DNA from: Pseudomonas phenolilytica
GTDB lineage: Bacteria; Pseudomonadota; Gammaproteobacteria; Pseudomonadales; Pseudomonadaceae
NCBI RefSeq assembly: GCF_021432765.1
Contig: NZ_CP058908.1
Span: 946,001 to 1,010,000 of the forward strand
DNA: 64,000 nt
Direction: 5' to 3'
The notes under the pieces are model-generated. The model did no database searches and had not been told where the DNA came from. It worked only from the letters and a program-made list of their open reading frames with translations. Made by a program: the position numbers and the translations under genes. Position 1 is the first letter of the stretch, and each line of letters begins with the position of its first letter. Of this stretch, positions 9,781 through 18,258 are shown piece after piece.

Positions 9781-10566
9781 ATGATCGACGCCGCCGACGA
9801 TTCCAGCCAGCCCAAGGACCGCAAGTTCGTCGAGGCCCTCTCGCGTGGGCTGGAGGTGTTGCGCGCATTCACCCACGGCTCGGTGGTGCTGGGCAACCAG
9901 GACATCGCGCGCATTACCGGGCTGCCCAAGCCCACGGTCTCCCGCCTGACCTACACGCTGACCCGGCTCGGCTACCTCAGCTACTCGCAGCAGCTGGAGA
10001 AGTATCAGCTGGACTCCGGCGTGCTGGCGCTCGGCTACGCCTACGTCTCCAACCTGCGCGTGCGCCAGCTGGCCAAGCCGTACATGGACGAGTTCGCCCG
10101 GCGCACCAACACCACGGTCGGCCTGACCTGCCGCGACCGGCTGTCGATGATCTATGTCGAGAACTGCCGCCCGGCCGACGTCACCACCCTGCGCATGGAT
10201 GCCGGCGTGCGCCTGCCGCTGGCGACCACCGCCGCCGGCCGCGCCTTTCTCGCCGCCACGCCGGAACAGGAGCGCGAACACCTGTTCGCCGCGCTGGCCG
10301 CCAAGTACGGCGACGGCTGGCCCGCCATGCACGCCTCGCTGCTGAGCTCCTTCGCGGAGTTCGAGCAGCACGGCTTCTGCCTCTCGCTCGGCGACTGGGA
10401 CCGCAATGTCATGGCTGCCGGCGTGCCGCTGCGCCTGGCCGACGGCAGCATCATGGCGCTGACCTGCGGAGCGCCGTCCTTCCAACTGACCGAAGACACC
10501 CTGCGCACCTCGCTGGCCCGCCAGCTGGAGATGCTCGCGCGGGATATCGAGAGTCTGGGCGCCTGA
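9781..10566 (+). CDS. IclR-family transcriptional regulator
   Basis: The 261-residue protein has an N-terminal winged helix-turn-helix (NQDIARITGLPKPTVSRLTYTLTRLGYL, about residues 40-70) and a C-terminal IclR effector-binding domain (about 90-255). The frame is open far upstream, but the ATG at 9781 (MIDAADDSSQPKDRKFVEAL) gives the family length. The linker segment KFVEALSRGLEVLRAFTHG is typical of IclR proteins of the PcaR/CatR-like branch controlling aromatic or acid catabolism. It converges with the TetR gene. The target is unknown; the aminotransferase or beta-oxidation genes nearby are candidates only. Confidence 0.9.
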   Translation: MIDAADDSSQPKDRKFVEALSRGLEVLRAFTHGSVVLGNQDIARITGLPKPTVSRLTYTLTRLGYLSYSQQLEKYQLDSGVLALGYAYVSNLRVRQLAKPYMDEFARRTNTTVGLTCRDRLSMIYVENCRPADVTTLRMDAGVRLPLATTAAGRAFLAATPEQEREHLFAALAAKYGDGWPAMHASLLSSFAEFEQHGFCLSLGDWDRNVMAAGVPLRLADGSIMALTCGAPSFQLTEDTLRTSLARQLEMLARDIESLGA

Positions 10567-10594
10567 CCCCGCTCGACCGGCCCACCAGCCGGCG

Positions 10595-11173
10595 CTAGGC
10601 GCGCACGCTGTCCCAGGCGATCTGCGCCAGCAGGTCGCGATGATCGGCCAGCGGGCGTTTGCTGCGCCCGGCCAGCCAGTTGCGCGCCATGTCCTGCGCC
10701 GGGCCGATCACCACCGAGACGAAGCACTCGCCGGGAATCGCCTTGAACGCGCCGGCCTCGCGATGCCTGCGCAGCACCGCGCCGATCCGCTCGCCATGGC
10801 TGCGGTTGACCTCGCGCAGCTGGTCGCCCAGCTCGCCGGCCTCCACCCGTCCGCGGTTGTGCAGGACAAAGCGCGCCCAGTCCGGGTTGGCCACCACCCA
10901 GTCGATATAGCTGGTGACGAACAGCTTCACGCAGGCCTCGGCGTCCAGCGTGTCGATCAGTCCCGCTTCCAGCAGCGCGGCGTACTCGCCGATGCCCTCC
11001 AGATAGAGCGCGGCGATGATCCGCTCGCGGTTGCCGAAGTGGTGATAGAGGCTGCCGATGCTGGCGCCGGAGCGATCGCGGATCATCTCGATGGTGGTGC
11101 CGTCGACCCCGGATTCGGTGAAACAGGCCAGGGCGGCCTGGAGGATCTCCTGCTTGCGACTGCTGCGGGCCAT
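10595..11173 (-). CDS. TetR-family transcriptional regulator
   Basis: The 192-residue repressor has a typical TetR N-terminal HTH (residues about 8-55, with TIEMIRDRSGASIGSLYHHFGNRERI) and a helical ligand-binding domain. It is divergent from an alpha/beta hydrolase gene, with 85 bases between the start codons. That gap holds an AT-rich inverted repeat suitable as its operator. By the usual arrangement it probably represses itself and the hydrolase. The ligand is unknown. Confidence 0.92.
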   Translation of the reverse strand: MARSSRKQEILQAALACFTESGVDGTTIEMIRDRSGASIGSLYHHFGNRERIIAALYLEGIGEYAALLEAGLIDTLDAEACVKLFVTSYIDWVVANPDWARFVLHNRGRVEAGELGDQLREVNRSHGERIGAVLRRHREAGAFKAIPGECFVSVVIGPAQDMARNWLAGRSKRPLADHRDLLAQIAWDSVRA

Positions 11174-11187
11174 GCGCGCTCCGATAC

Positions 11188-11215
11188 TAGAATAATTTTC
11201 TAGAACAATTTTCCG
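11188..11215. promoter_or_regulatory. Candidate TetR operator
   Basis: TAGAA-TAATT-TTCTA (11188-11202) is a perfect 5-bp inverted repeat with a 5-base centre. It overlaps a second imperfect copy, TAGAA-CAATT-TTCCG (11201-11215). A TATACT at 11223-11228 may be the -10 of the hydrolase promoter, which would place the operator over its -35 region. The stretch stands out as AT-rich in GC-rich surroundings. Confidence 0.5.
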
Positions 11216-11258
11216 AACGCCCTATACTGCCACGCACCCGTCGCCTCGGAGAACAACA

Positions 11259-12125
11259 ATGACCGCACCCGAATTCCAGCCACGCACCCTGGAAAACCGC
11301 AAGGGTCGCCCGCTGGCCAGCCGCTGGTACGCGCCGCGCGGCGAGCCGCTGGGTGCCGTGCTGATCGCGCCGGCCATCGGCGTGCCGCAGCGCTTCTACC
11401 GTGACTTCGCCAGCTGGCTGGCCGAGCGCGGCTATCTGACCGTCACCTTCGACTACCTGGGCATCGGTGAATCGCTGCCCGGCTCGCTACGCGAGCTGGA
11501 GGTGAACGTGAGTGATTGGGGCCGCGATGATGGCAGCGCGGTGCTCGATGCGGTCGCGGCGGCCGCCGGCGATCTGCCGCTGTTCTGGCTGGGCCATAGC
11601 CTGGGCGCGCAGATCCTGCCACTGGTGGAAGGACACCAGCGCATCGCGCGGATCATCACCGTCGCTGCCGGTAGCGGTTACTGGCGCGACAACAGCCCGC
11701 AGATCCGCCGGCAGGCCTGGCTGCTGTGGCACGGCCTGGCGCCGGTGCTGACGTCACTGTTCGGCTACTTCCCGGGCAAGCGCATCGGCGCAGTCGGCGA
11801 CCTGCCGGCCGGGGTGATCCGCCAGTGGCGACGCTGGTGCCTGCATCCGGAGTACCTGGTGGGCGCCGAGGGCGAGCCGATGCAGCGCGCCTTCAACGCC
11901 GTGACGACGCCGCTGGTGTCGCTCTCGTTCAGCGACGACGAGATGATGTCGGCGCAGAACACTGCCTCACTGCACGGCTTCTACCGCTCGGCGCCGAAGA
12001 CCATGCACCGCATCGCGCCGCGCGATGTCGGCGTGGAGCGCATCGGCCACTTCGGTTTTTTCCGTCCGGCGCTACGCGAAGCGCTGTGGGAGCCGCACCT
12101 GCTGCCGGCGCTGACGCGGGCCTGA
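11259..12125 (+). CDS. Alpha/beta hydrolase
   Basis: The 288-residue alpha/beta-fold hydrolase has nucleophile elbow GHSLGAQ with Ser114. The N-terminal part APRGEPLGAVLIAPAIGVPQRFY leads into an oxyanion-hole region, and a likely late His lies in RIGHFGFF. It resembles an uncharacterised family of esterase-like proteins common in Pseudomonas. The divergent TetR gene probably controls it. A REP-like inverted pair follows the stop. The substrate cannot be told. Confidence 0.83.
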   Translation: MTAPEFQPRTLENRKGRPLASRWYAPRGEPLGAVLIAPAIGVPQRFYRDFASWLAERGYLTVTFDYLGIGESLPGSLRELEVNVSDWGRDDGSAVLDAVAAAAGDLPLFWLGHSLGAQILPLVEGHQRIARIITVAAGSGYWRDNSPQIRRQAWLLWHGLAPVLTSLFGYFPGKRIGAVGDLPAGVIRQWRRWCLHPEYLVGAEGEPMQRAFNAVTTPLVSLSFSDDEMMSAQNTASLHGFYRSAPKTMHRIAPRDVGVERIGHFGFFRPALREALWEPHLLPALTRA

Positions 12126-12135
12126 TTCGCCGGGC

Positions 12136-12216
12136 GTAGGGTGGAAAACTCGCACCGCGATTTTCCACCGGCTCGGTGTAGATCGGTGGAAAAGCCTTCG
12201 GCGTTTTCCACCCTAC
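12136..12216. repeat. REP-like inverted pair, GTAGGGTGG family
   Basis: The 81-base element is bounded by perfect 13-bp inverted arms, GTAGGGTGGAAAA (12136-12148) and TTTTCCACCCTAC (12204-12216). Inside are two hairpins, each made of GGTGGAAAA facing TTTTCCACC, with loops of about 12 and 10 bases. This doublet layout is like REP pairs. It sits between two convergent genes. Confidence 0.8.
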
Positions 12217-12231
12217 GGCCGGCCGCCGCCT

Positions 12232-13374
12232 TCAGGCCACCTGCAGCAACTTCGCATAGGCCTTCAGGTGATGATCGTCGTCACCGAACTGGTGGGCGAT
12301 CATCACCAGGCGCTTGGCGTGATGGGCGAGGTTGTATTCCCAGGTCATGCCGATGCCACCGTGCAGCTGGATGGCCTCCTCGGCGATCTTGCGCGCCGCG
12401 CGGGTGCAGATGTACTTGGCCGCGGCAAGCACGCGACGGCGCTCATCGGTGTCTTCGCCATCGGCAAAGGTCGCGGCGAGAATCGCCATGCTGGTGGCCT
12501 GTTCCAGCTCGGTCTGCATGTCCACCATGCGGTGCTGCAGAACCTGGAACTTGCCGATCGGCACGCCGAACTGCTTGCGCGTCTTCAGGTAGTCGAGGGT
12601 CAGCTTGCAGGCTTCCTGCATGCTGCCCAGCGCATCGGCGCACTGCGCGGCGATGGCGCGGCCCTGCTGGTAGCGCATCGCGGACAAGACATTACCCAGC
12701 TCGCCAAGCAGCGCCTCGGCACCCACCTGCACGTTGTCGAGGAACAAGTCGCAGCCCTTACGCCCGTCGATGGTCGGGTAGACCCGACGACTGACGCCCT
12801 GGGCGCTCGGATCGATAAGGAACAGGCTGATGCCGGCTTCGTCGCGGCTGTCACCGGAAGTGCGCGCGGAGACGATGATCTGCCCGGCGCTGTGACCGCC
12901 GATGACCACGGCCTTGCGTCCGGAGAGCCGATAGCCGCCATCGACCGCCTCCGCTTTGGTCTGTACGTCGTGGAGGTTGTAGTGGCTCTGCGGTTCGTCG
13001 AAGGCGACCGCCAGTTGCAGCGAACCGGCGGCGACCTGCGGCAGCAGGTCCTGCTTCTGCGCGCCGGAACCGAGCTGGTTGATCAGGCCACCGGCGAGGA
13101 TCACCGATTGCAGATACGGCTCCAGCGTCAGGCCGCGACCCAGCTCGGTCATCACCAGCATGGTTTCCACGCCGCTACCACCAAAGCCGCCGATGTCCTC
13201 GGAGAACGGCACCGCGGTCAGGCCCAGCTCACCCAGCTGCGACCAGAATTCGGCGGAAAAGCCCAGCTCGGACTCGCTGAACTTCTCGCGCTGTTCGAAC
13301 GGGTAGGCGTCACGCACCAGACGCGCCGCGGTGTCTTGCAGCATCTGCTGCTCTTCGGTCAGTTTGAAGTCCAT
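12232..13374 (-). CDS. Acyl-CoA dehydrogenase, pimeloyl-CoA dehydrogenase small-subunit-like
   Basis: The 380-residue FAD-dependent acyl-CoA dehydrogenase starts MDFKLTEEQQMLQDTAARLV and has the C-terminal signature IQLHGGIGMTWEYNLAHHAKR. It is the distal gene of a three-gene operon whose protein lengths (705, 398, 380) match pimF, pimC and pimD, the beta-oxidation cassette for dicarboxylic acyl-CoAs in Rhodopseudomonas. It probably forms a heteromer with the dehydrogenase encoded 12 bases upstream. The assignment to dicarboxylates is by analogy; another acyl-CoA is possible. A REP-like element follows the stop. Confidence 0.87.
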   Translation of the reverse strand: MDFKLTEEQQMLQDTAARLVRDAYPFEQREKFSESELGFSAEFWSQLGELGLTAVPFSEDIGGFGGSGVETMLVMTELGRGLTLEPYLQSVILAGGLINQLGSGAQKQDLLPQVAAGSLQLAVAFDEPQSHYNLHDVQTKAEAVDGGYRLSGRKAVVIGGHSAGQIIVSARTSGDSRDEAGISLFLIDPSAQGVSRRVYPTIDGRKGCDLFLDNVQVGAEALLGELGNVLSAMRYQQGRAIAAQCADALGSMQEACKLTLDYLKTRKQFGVPIGKFQVLQHRMVDMQTELEQATSMAILAATFADGEDTDERRRVLAAAKYICTRAARKIAEEAIQLHGGIGMTWEYNLAHHAKRLVMIAHQFGDDDHHLKAYAKLLQVA

Positions 13375-13386
13375 GGCGTTGCCCCC

Positions 13387-14583
13387 TTACAGCTCGAGAA
13401 TCATCTTCGAGACGATGTTCTTCTGGATTTCGTTGGAGCCGCCGAAGATCGACAGCTTGCGCATGTTGAAGTAGTCGCCGGCCAGCGACGCGCTGTAGTC
13501 GGCGTGCAAGAGCTCACCGTCGTAGTCCAGCTGCAGCTCCTCTTCGAGGAACGGCAACGCGTAGGGGCCGATGACCTTGCGCAAGAGGTGAGTGATCGCC
13601 TGACGGATCTCGGTGCCCTTGATCTTGAGGATCGACGACTCGGCGCCGGGTACGCCACCCTCCTTCGCCGCCGCGAGAATGCGCAGGGTGCTCATCTCGA
13701 TGGCCATCAGCTGCATCTCGACCTCGGCGACCTGAGCGCGGAACAGCGGGTCTTCGAGCATCGGCCTGCCGTCGCAGACTTCCTTCATGGCGATGCGCTT
13801 GAGGTGCGCCAGCACCGCCTTGGACGAGCCGATGCCGGCCAGGCCCGTGCGCTCATGGGTCAGCAGGTACTTGGCGCAGGTCCAACCCTGGTTTTCCTCA
13901 CCGACAAGGTTTTCCACCGGCACGCGGACATTGTCGAAGAAGACCTCGTTGACCTCGTGGTCGCCGTCCAGGGTGATGATCGGCCGCACACTGATGCCCG
14001 GGCTCTTCATATCGATCAGCAGGAAGCTGATGCCGCGCTGCTGCTGGGCCTCGGGGTCGGTGCGCACCAGGCAGAAGATCATGTTGGCGTGCTGACCGAG
14101 GGTGGTCCAGGTCTTCTGGCCGTTGACCACGTAGTGGTCGCCATCACGCACGGCGCGGGTCTTGAGGCTGGCCAGGTCGGAACCGGCACCGGGCTCGGAA
14201 TAGCCCTGGCACCACCAGTCCTCGCCGGAGAGGATGCGCGGCAGGTAGTGGTCGATCTGCTGCTGGGTGCCGAACTTGATGATCACCGGGGCGACCATGT
14301 TGACGCCGAAGGGCACGGTACGCGGCGCCCCGAAGGCGGCGCACTCCTCGTCGAAGATGTGCTTTTCCACCGGGCCCCAGCTGGTGCCGCCCAGCTCCAC
14401 CGGCCAGCCCGGCGCATACCAGCCGCGCTTGACCAGGATCTGCTGCCAGCGCTGGTGATCTTCCTTGGACATGTGCTTGCCGAGCTTGACCTTGGCGGCG
14501 ATATCCGCCGGCAGCTCGCTTTTCAGGAAGGCGCGCACTTCGTCGCGGAAGGCGAGCTCTTCGGCCGTGTAGTTGACGTTCAT
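13387..14583 (-). CDS. Acyl-CoA dehydrogenase, pimeloyl-CoA dehydrogenase large-subunit-like
   Basis: The 398-residue acyl-CoA dehydrogenase begins [20 protein letters not shown]. Its ATG overlaps the stop of the upstream gene by 4 bases, which fixes the start even though the frame is open further. Flavin and substrate motifs include WCQGYSEPGAGSDLASLKT and VNGQKTWTT; the C-terminus has FGGSNEIQKNIVSKMIL. A second dehydrogenase subunit follows after 12 bases, as in pimC-pimD pairs. It should catalyse the first, double-bond-forming step, passing the product to the fused hydratase/dehydrogenase. Confidence 0.88.
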   Translation of the reverse strand: MNVNYTAEELAFRDEVRAFLKSELPADIAAKVKLGKHMSKEDHQRWQQILVKRGWYAPGWPVELGGTSWGPVEKHIFDEECAAFGAPRTVPFGVNMVAPVIIKFGTQQQIDHYLPRILSGEDWWCQGYSEPGAGSDLASLKTRAVRDGDHYVVNGQKTWTTLGQHANMIFCLVRTDPEAQQQRGISFLLIDMKSPGISVRPIITLDGDHEVNEVFFDNVRVPVENLVGEENQGWTCAKYLLTHERTGLAGIGSSKAVLAHLKRIAMKEVCDGRPMLEDPLFRAQVAEVEMQLMAIEMSTLRILAAAKEGGVPGAESSILKIKGTEIRQAITHLLRKVIGPYALPFLEEELQLDYDGELLHADYSASLAGDYFNMRKLSIFGGSNEIQKNIVSKMILEL

Positions 14584-16697
14584 GCCTGTTCTCCTGAGTG
14601 ATGCGCGGGCTGCCAGCCCGAAAAGGTCCGCCCCTCGGCGGCCAGCTTTTCCAGCAGCGGTGCCGGTTTCCACCAGTCGCCGCAACGTGCGTGCAGTTCC
14701 TTCACCGTGGCCAGCACCTTGTCCAGGCCGACGCTGTCGGCATAGAACATCGGCCCGCCGCGCCAGGCCGGGAAGCCATAGCCGTTGAGGTAGATGAGAT
14801 CGATGTCGCTGGAGCGCTGGGCGATGCCTTCCTCGAGAATCTTGGCGCCCTCGTTGACCAGCGCGAAGATGCAGCGCTCGACGATGTACTGCTCATCCAG
14901 CGCCTTTCGCTCGATGCCTTTTTCCCGCGACGCGGCTTCCAGCATCGGCGCGAGTTCGGGATTCTCCAGCGGCGTGCGGTTGCCGGGCTCGTAGCGGTAG
15001 TAGCCGACGCCGGTCTTCTGCCCGAGCATGCCGGCGGCACAGAGGCGGTCGGCCACCGTCGGGAACGTCAGGTGCGCCGGCAGGATCGCGCGCTGGCGCT
15101 TGCGGATCGCCTGGCCGATGTCCAGGCCCGACAGGTCGCGCACGGCGAACGGCCCCATGGCCATGCCGAACGTGCGTAGCGCGCCGTCGACCTGCTGCGG
15201 CGTGGCACCTTCCTCCAGCAGGAATTCCGCCTCGCGGCCGTACTGGAACAGCATGCGGTTGCCGACGAAGCCGTCGCAGACGCCGACCACCACCGCGACC
15301 TTCTTCAGGCGCTTGCCGATGGCCATCGCGGTGGCCAGCACCGCGTGGCTGGTCCGCGCGCCGCGCACCACTTCCAGCAGGCGCATGACGTTGGCCGGGC
15401 TGAAGAAGTGCAGGCCGACCACGTCCTCGGGGCGCCGGGTGAAGGCGGCGATCTGGTTGAGGTCCAGCGACGAGGTATTCGAGGCGAGGATCGCGCCGGG
15501 CTTGCATACCGCATCGAGCCGCTCGAAGACCTGCTGCTTGACGGCCATGTCCTCGAACACCGCCTCGACCACCAGATCGACCTCGGCCAGCGCGGCGTAA
15601 TCGGTGACGCCCGCGATCAGCGCCAGACGCCGCTCCATCTCCGACTCGCTCAGGCTGCCGCGCCGGACACTTACGGCACAGGTGTCGCGGGCGCGTTGCA
15701 GCGCACGCTGCAACGCTTCCTCGCCGACCTCCAGCAGCTTCACCGGCACGCCGGCGTTGGCGAAGCACAGGGCGATGCCGACGCCCATGGTGCCGCCGCC
15801 GATCACCGCCGCCGTGGCGATCTCCCGCGGGCGGGTCGCGGCCGGCAGATCGGCAATCTTGCTAGCCTGGCGTTCGGCGAAGAAGGCATGCACCAGTGCC
15901 GCGCGCTGCGGCGAATGCAGGCATTCGAGGAACAGCTGACGCTCGCGCTCGAGCCCTTCGGCGAGCGGCAAACGGGTCGCGGCATCCACCGCGGCGATGC
16001 AGCGCAGCGGTGCGAACAGGCCGGGCGTGCGCTTGGCCACCTCGGCGTGCCGGGCGGCGATCAGCTCGGCGCTGTCGGTGCCGGGAACGCTCAGCTCACC
16101 GGTGCGGCGCGGGCCGCGGCCCTCGTCGAGCAGCCGCTGCGCGTAGGCCAGCGCGGCCGCGCGCGGGTCACCGTCGAACAGTTCATCGACGATGCGATGC
16201 TCCTGCGCCTCGGCCGCGCCGATCGGCTGGCCACCGACGATCATCTCCAGCGCCTTGGCCACGCCGGCCAGCCGCGGCAACCGCTGGGTACCGCCGGCGC
16301 CGGGCAGCAGGCCGAGCTTCACTTCCGGCAGGCCGACCCTGGCATCCGCGCGGGCGATGCGGTAATGGCAGCCCAGCGCCACTTCGAGCCCGCCGCCCAA
16401 CGCCGTGCCGTGGATCGCCGCAACCCAGGGCTTGGCGCAGGCCTCGATGGCCGCGATGACCTCCGGTAGCCCCGGTGCCTGCGGCGGCTGGCCGAACTCC
16501 TTGATATCGGCGCCGGCGAAGAAGGTGTCGCCGGCGCAGACCAGCGCCACCGCGCGCACCTCGGCGTCCGCCTCGGCCGCGCGCAGGGCGTGCAGCAGCC
16601 CCTGACGGACCGCCACGCCGAGCGCATTGACCGGTGGGTTGTTGACCGTGACGAGCGCGATGGCGCCCAGTCGTTCGAGCCGTACGACGTCCGTCAT
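14580..16697 (-). CDS. Bifunctional enoyl-CoA hydratase / 3-hydroxyacyl-CoA dehydrogenase (FadB/PimF-like)
   Basis: The 705-residue fusion has an N-terminal crotonase domain (residues about 1-190) with the oxyanion-hole motifs [14 protein letters not shown] and [20 protein letters not shown]. It then has an NAD-binding 3-hydroxyacyl-CoA dehydrogenase domain starting at about residue 295 ([21 protein letters not shown]), followed by its C-terminal domains ([30 protein letters not shown]). It catalyses hydration and NAD-linked oxidation in beta-oxidation. It is first in an operon with two acyl-CoA dehydrogenases. No thiolase or CoA ligase lies nearby, so these must come from elsewhere. Confidence 0.92.
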   Translation of the reverse strand: MTDVVRLERLGAIALVTVNNPPVNALGVAVRQGLLHALRAAEADAEVRAVALVCAGDTFFAGADIKEFGQPPQAPGLPEVIAAIEACAKPWVAAIHGTALGGGLEVALGCHYRIARADARVGLPEVKLGLLPGAGGTQRLPRLAGVAKALEMIVGGQPIGAAEAQEHRIVDELFDGDPRAAALAYAQRLLDEGRGPRRTGELSVPGTDSAELIAARHAEVAKRTPGLFAPLRCIAAVDAATRLPLAEGLERERQLFLECLHSPQRAALVHAFFAERQASKIADLPAATRPREIATAAVIGGGTMGVGIALCFANAGVPVKLLEVGEEALQRALQRARDTCAVSVRRGSLSESEMERRLALIAGVTDYAALAEVDLVVEAVFEDMAVKQQVFERLDAVCKPGAILASNTSSLDLNQIAAFTRRPEDVVGLHFFSPANVMRLLEVVRGARTSHAVLATAMAIGKRLKKVAVVVGVCDGFVGNRMLFQYGREAEFLLEEGATPQQVDGALRTFGMAMGPFAVRDLSGLDIGQAIRKRQRAILPAHLTFPTVADRLCAAGMLGQKTGVGYYRYEPGNRTPLENPELAPMLEAASREKGIERKALDEQYIVERCIFALVNEGAKILEEGIAQRSSDIDLIYLNGYGFPAWRGGPMFYADSVGLDKVLATVKELHARCGDWWKPAPLLEKLAAEGRTFSGWQPAHHSGEQA

Positions 16698-16898
16698 GCT
16701 GGCCTCCGCTGTGCTGATTGGATTTGTTATTTCACGGAATCATGTTTCGCACTGCAGAATATGCGAGTCATTTACTCGTGTCGATAGCACGCGCAACCGA
16801 GAGAAAATAGCCGTCTGGCCGCGCGCCGTGGCGGCTCGACGACGGCAAGACGAGCGTTATTGACCCACTGAATAAGGCATCACAGCAGCGCCGCGTAC

Positions 16899-18104
16899 TC
16901 AGCCCTGAATGGCGTGGCGGGGCGCGCGGGCCAGCAGCGCGGGGTCGAGGCGCAGCAGGCGAACGCTGCGTTCGTCCGCCAGACGGCTCGCATCGGCCTC
17001 GGCCGGCAGTTCGAGCAGCAGGCGTGCGAGATTGAGGACCAGCGCCTCGCGGCGCAGCACGCCGGCGCCCAGTGCATAGTAGGCGCTGATCACCTGGCGC
17101 AGCTCCAGCGGCAGGCGCCAGTGCGCGCGCAACGCCGAACCGAAGCCCGCGGCACGTTCGCGCAGGCTGCGTTGCACGGCCGTCTCGTCCAGCTCGCCAC
17201 CGCTGTCGAGCCACTCCTGCAGGCTGCGCAGCAGCGTCAGTTCGCCGAGGTTCTGCAGCAGGCCGGCGGTGTAGCACAGCGCCTCGTCGAGCCCGAGCTG
17301 GTGCGCCAGCCAGCTGGCCAGGCGCGCGGTGCGCAGCGCCTGGGCACCGAGTTGCGCGGTCAGCTCGGCCAGCCGCGGCTCGGCCAGCCAGGCGTTGTGC
17401 TGCAGCGCCAGCTCGGTCACCAGTTGCTGACTGCGCAGGGCGCCCAGTCGCTGCTGCGCCTGCGCCAGACTCAGGCAGGGCGCCGTCTGCTGCGTGTCGC
17501 TGGCGTTGGCGAGGCTGATCAGCCGCGCGGTGGCTTGCGGATCGCGCGCCAGCAGCTCGGCCAGCTCGCCGGGGTCCTGATCGCCACCCTGCAGACGCTG
17601 CAGGGCCTGCAGCAGCGGCTGCTGCAGCGGTGCGCCGCGGTTGTGCTGGCGCATGCGTTCGAGGAAGTTTTCCAGGCTGTCCGGCGCGGCCACGGCCGCC
17701 ACGCCGCCACCGGCCGAGCGCGGCAGCAGCCGGTCCAGGCGCAGGCGCAAGTCGTCGAGGTCGTAGGGCTTGCCGAGATAGGCCGCCGGCGCCAGCGGCA
17801 GCACGGTGCGCACGCTGGCGGTATCGGTGCGCGCGCTGATCAGCACGCACGGCAGCCGCTGGGTCGGCCCGTGCCGGCGCAGCTCGCGCAGCAGCTGGCG
17901 GCCGTCGAGGCCATCGAGTTCGCCATCGATGATCAGCAGACTCGGCACCTGGCGCTTGCAGGTCGCCAGCGCCGCATGACCATCACCCACCGGCACCACG
18001 CGCGTGCCCGGACGCAACGCACGCACCAGCTGGCACAGCTGATCCGCCCGCCAGGGCTCGTTGTAGGCGACGAGGACAAAGGAAACTTGGGCCGAGATGC
18101 TCAC
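16899..18104 (-). CDS. Response regulator with HDOD domain
   Basis: The product joins a receiver domain (about residues 1-125, with LLIIDGELDGLDGRQLL carrying the acceptor Asp and LGKPYDLDDL the conserved Lys) to an HDOD domain (about 150-370). The latter is a degenerate HD-type fold without the metal-binding HD pair. Such proteins take part in motility, cell-cycle or stress signalling, but their biochemistry is poorly known. The start is uncertain: I chose GTG at 18104 (VSISAQVSFVLVAYNE) because the receiver domain begins here; an ATG at 18179 is also in frame. It stands alone, convergent with nothing and followed by about 200 gene-free bases. Confidence 0.82.
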   Translation of the reverse strand: MSISAQVSFVLVAYNEPWRADQLCQLVRALRPGTRVVPVGDGHAALATCKRQVPSLLIIDGELDGLDGRQLLRELRRHGPTQRLPCVLISARTDTASVRTVLPLAPAAYLGKPYDLDDLRLRLDRLLPRSAGGGVAAVAAPDSLENFLERMRQHNRGAPLQQPLLQALQRLQGGDQDPGELAELLARDPQATARLISLANASDTQQTAPCLSLAQAQQRLGALRSQQLVTELALQHNAWLAEPRLAELTAQLGAQALRTARLASWLAHQLGLDEALCYTAGLLQNLGELTLLRSLQEWLDSGGELDETAVQRSLRERAAGFGSALRAHWRLPLELRQVISAYYALGAGVLRREALVLNLARLLLELPAEADASRLADERSVRLLRLDPALLARAPRHAIQG

Positions 18105-18258
18105 TGCGCTGCTCGCTGGAAGACACTGCCAGCCTAGCAAGCGGACGGACAGCCGCAGCGCGACGCCGATGACAGGCAACGACAGGCTGCGGGCGGCGAT
18201 TCTGACCCGACGGATAGCAAAGTGCCAGCCCCGTGACCGGGACCGGCTGTCGCAGGCC

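Noticed and set aside
12268-14601. Very long open frame on the plus strand across the acyl-CoA dehydrogenase genes
   Set aside because: It is antisense to two clear enzymes, its translation has no domain and is His/Gln/Leu/Arg-rich, as expected for a GC-rich shadow frame.
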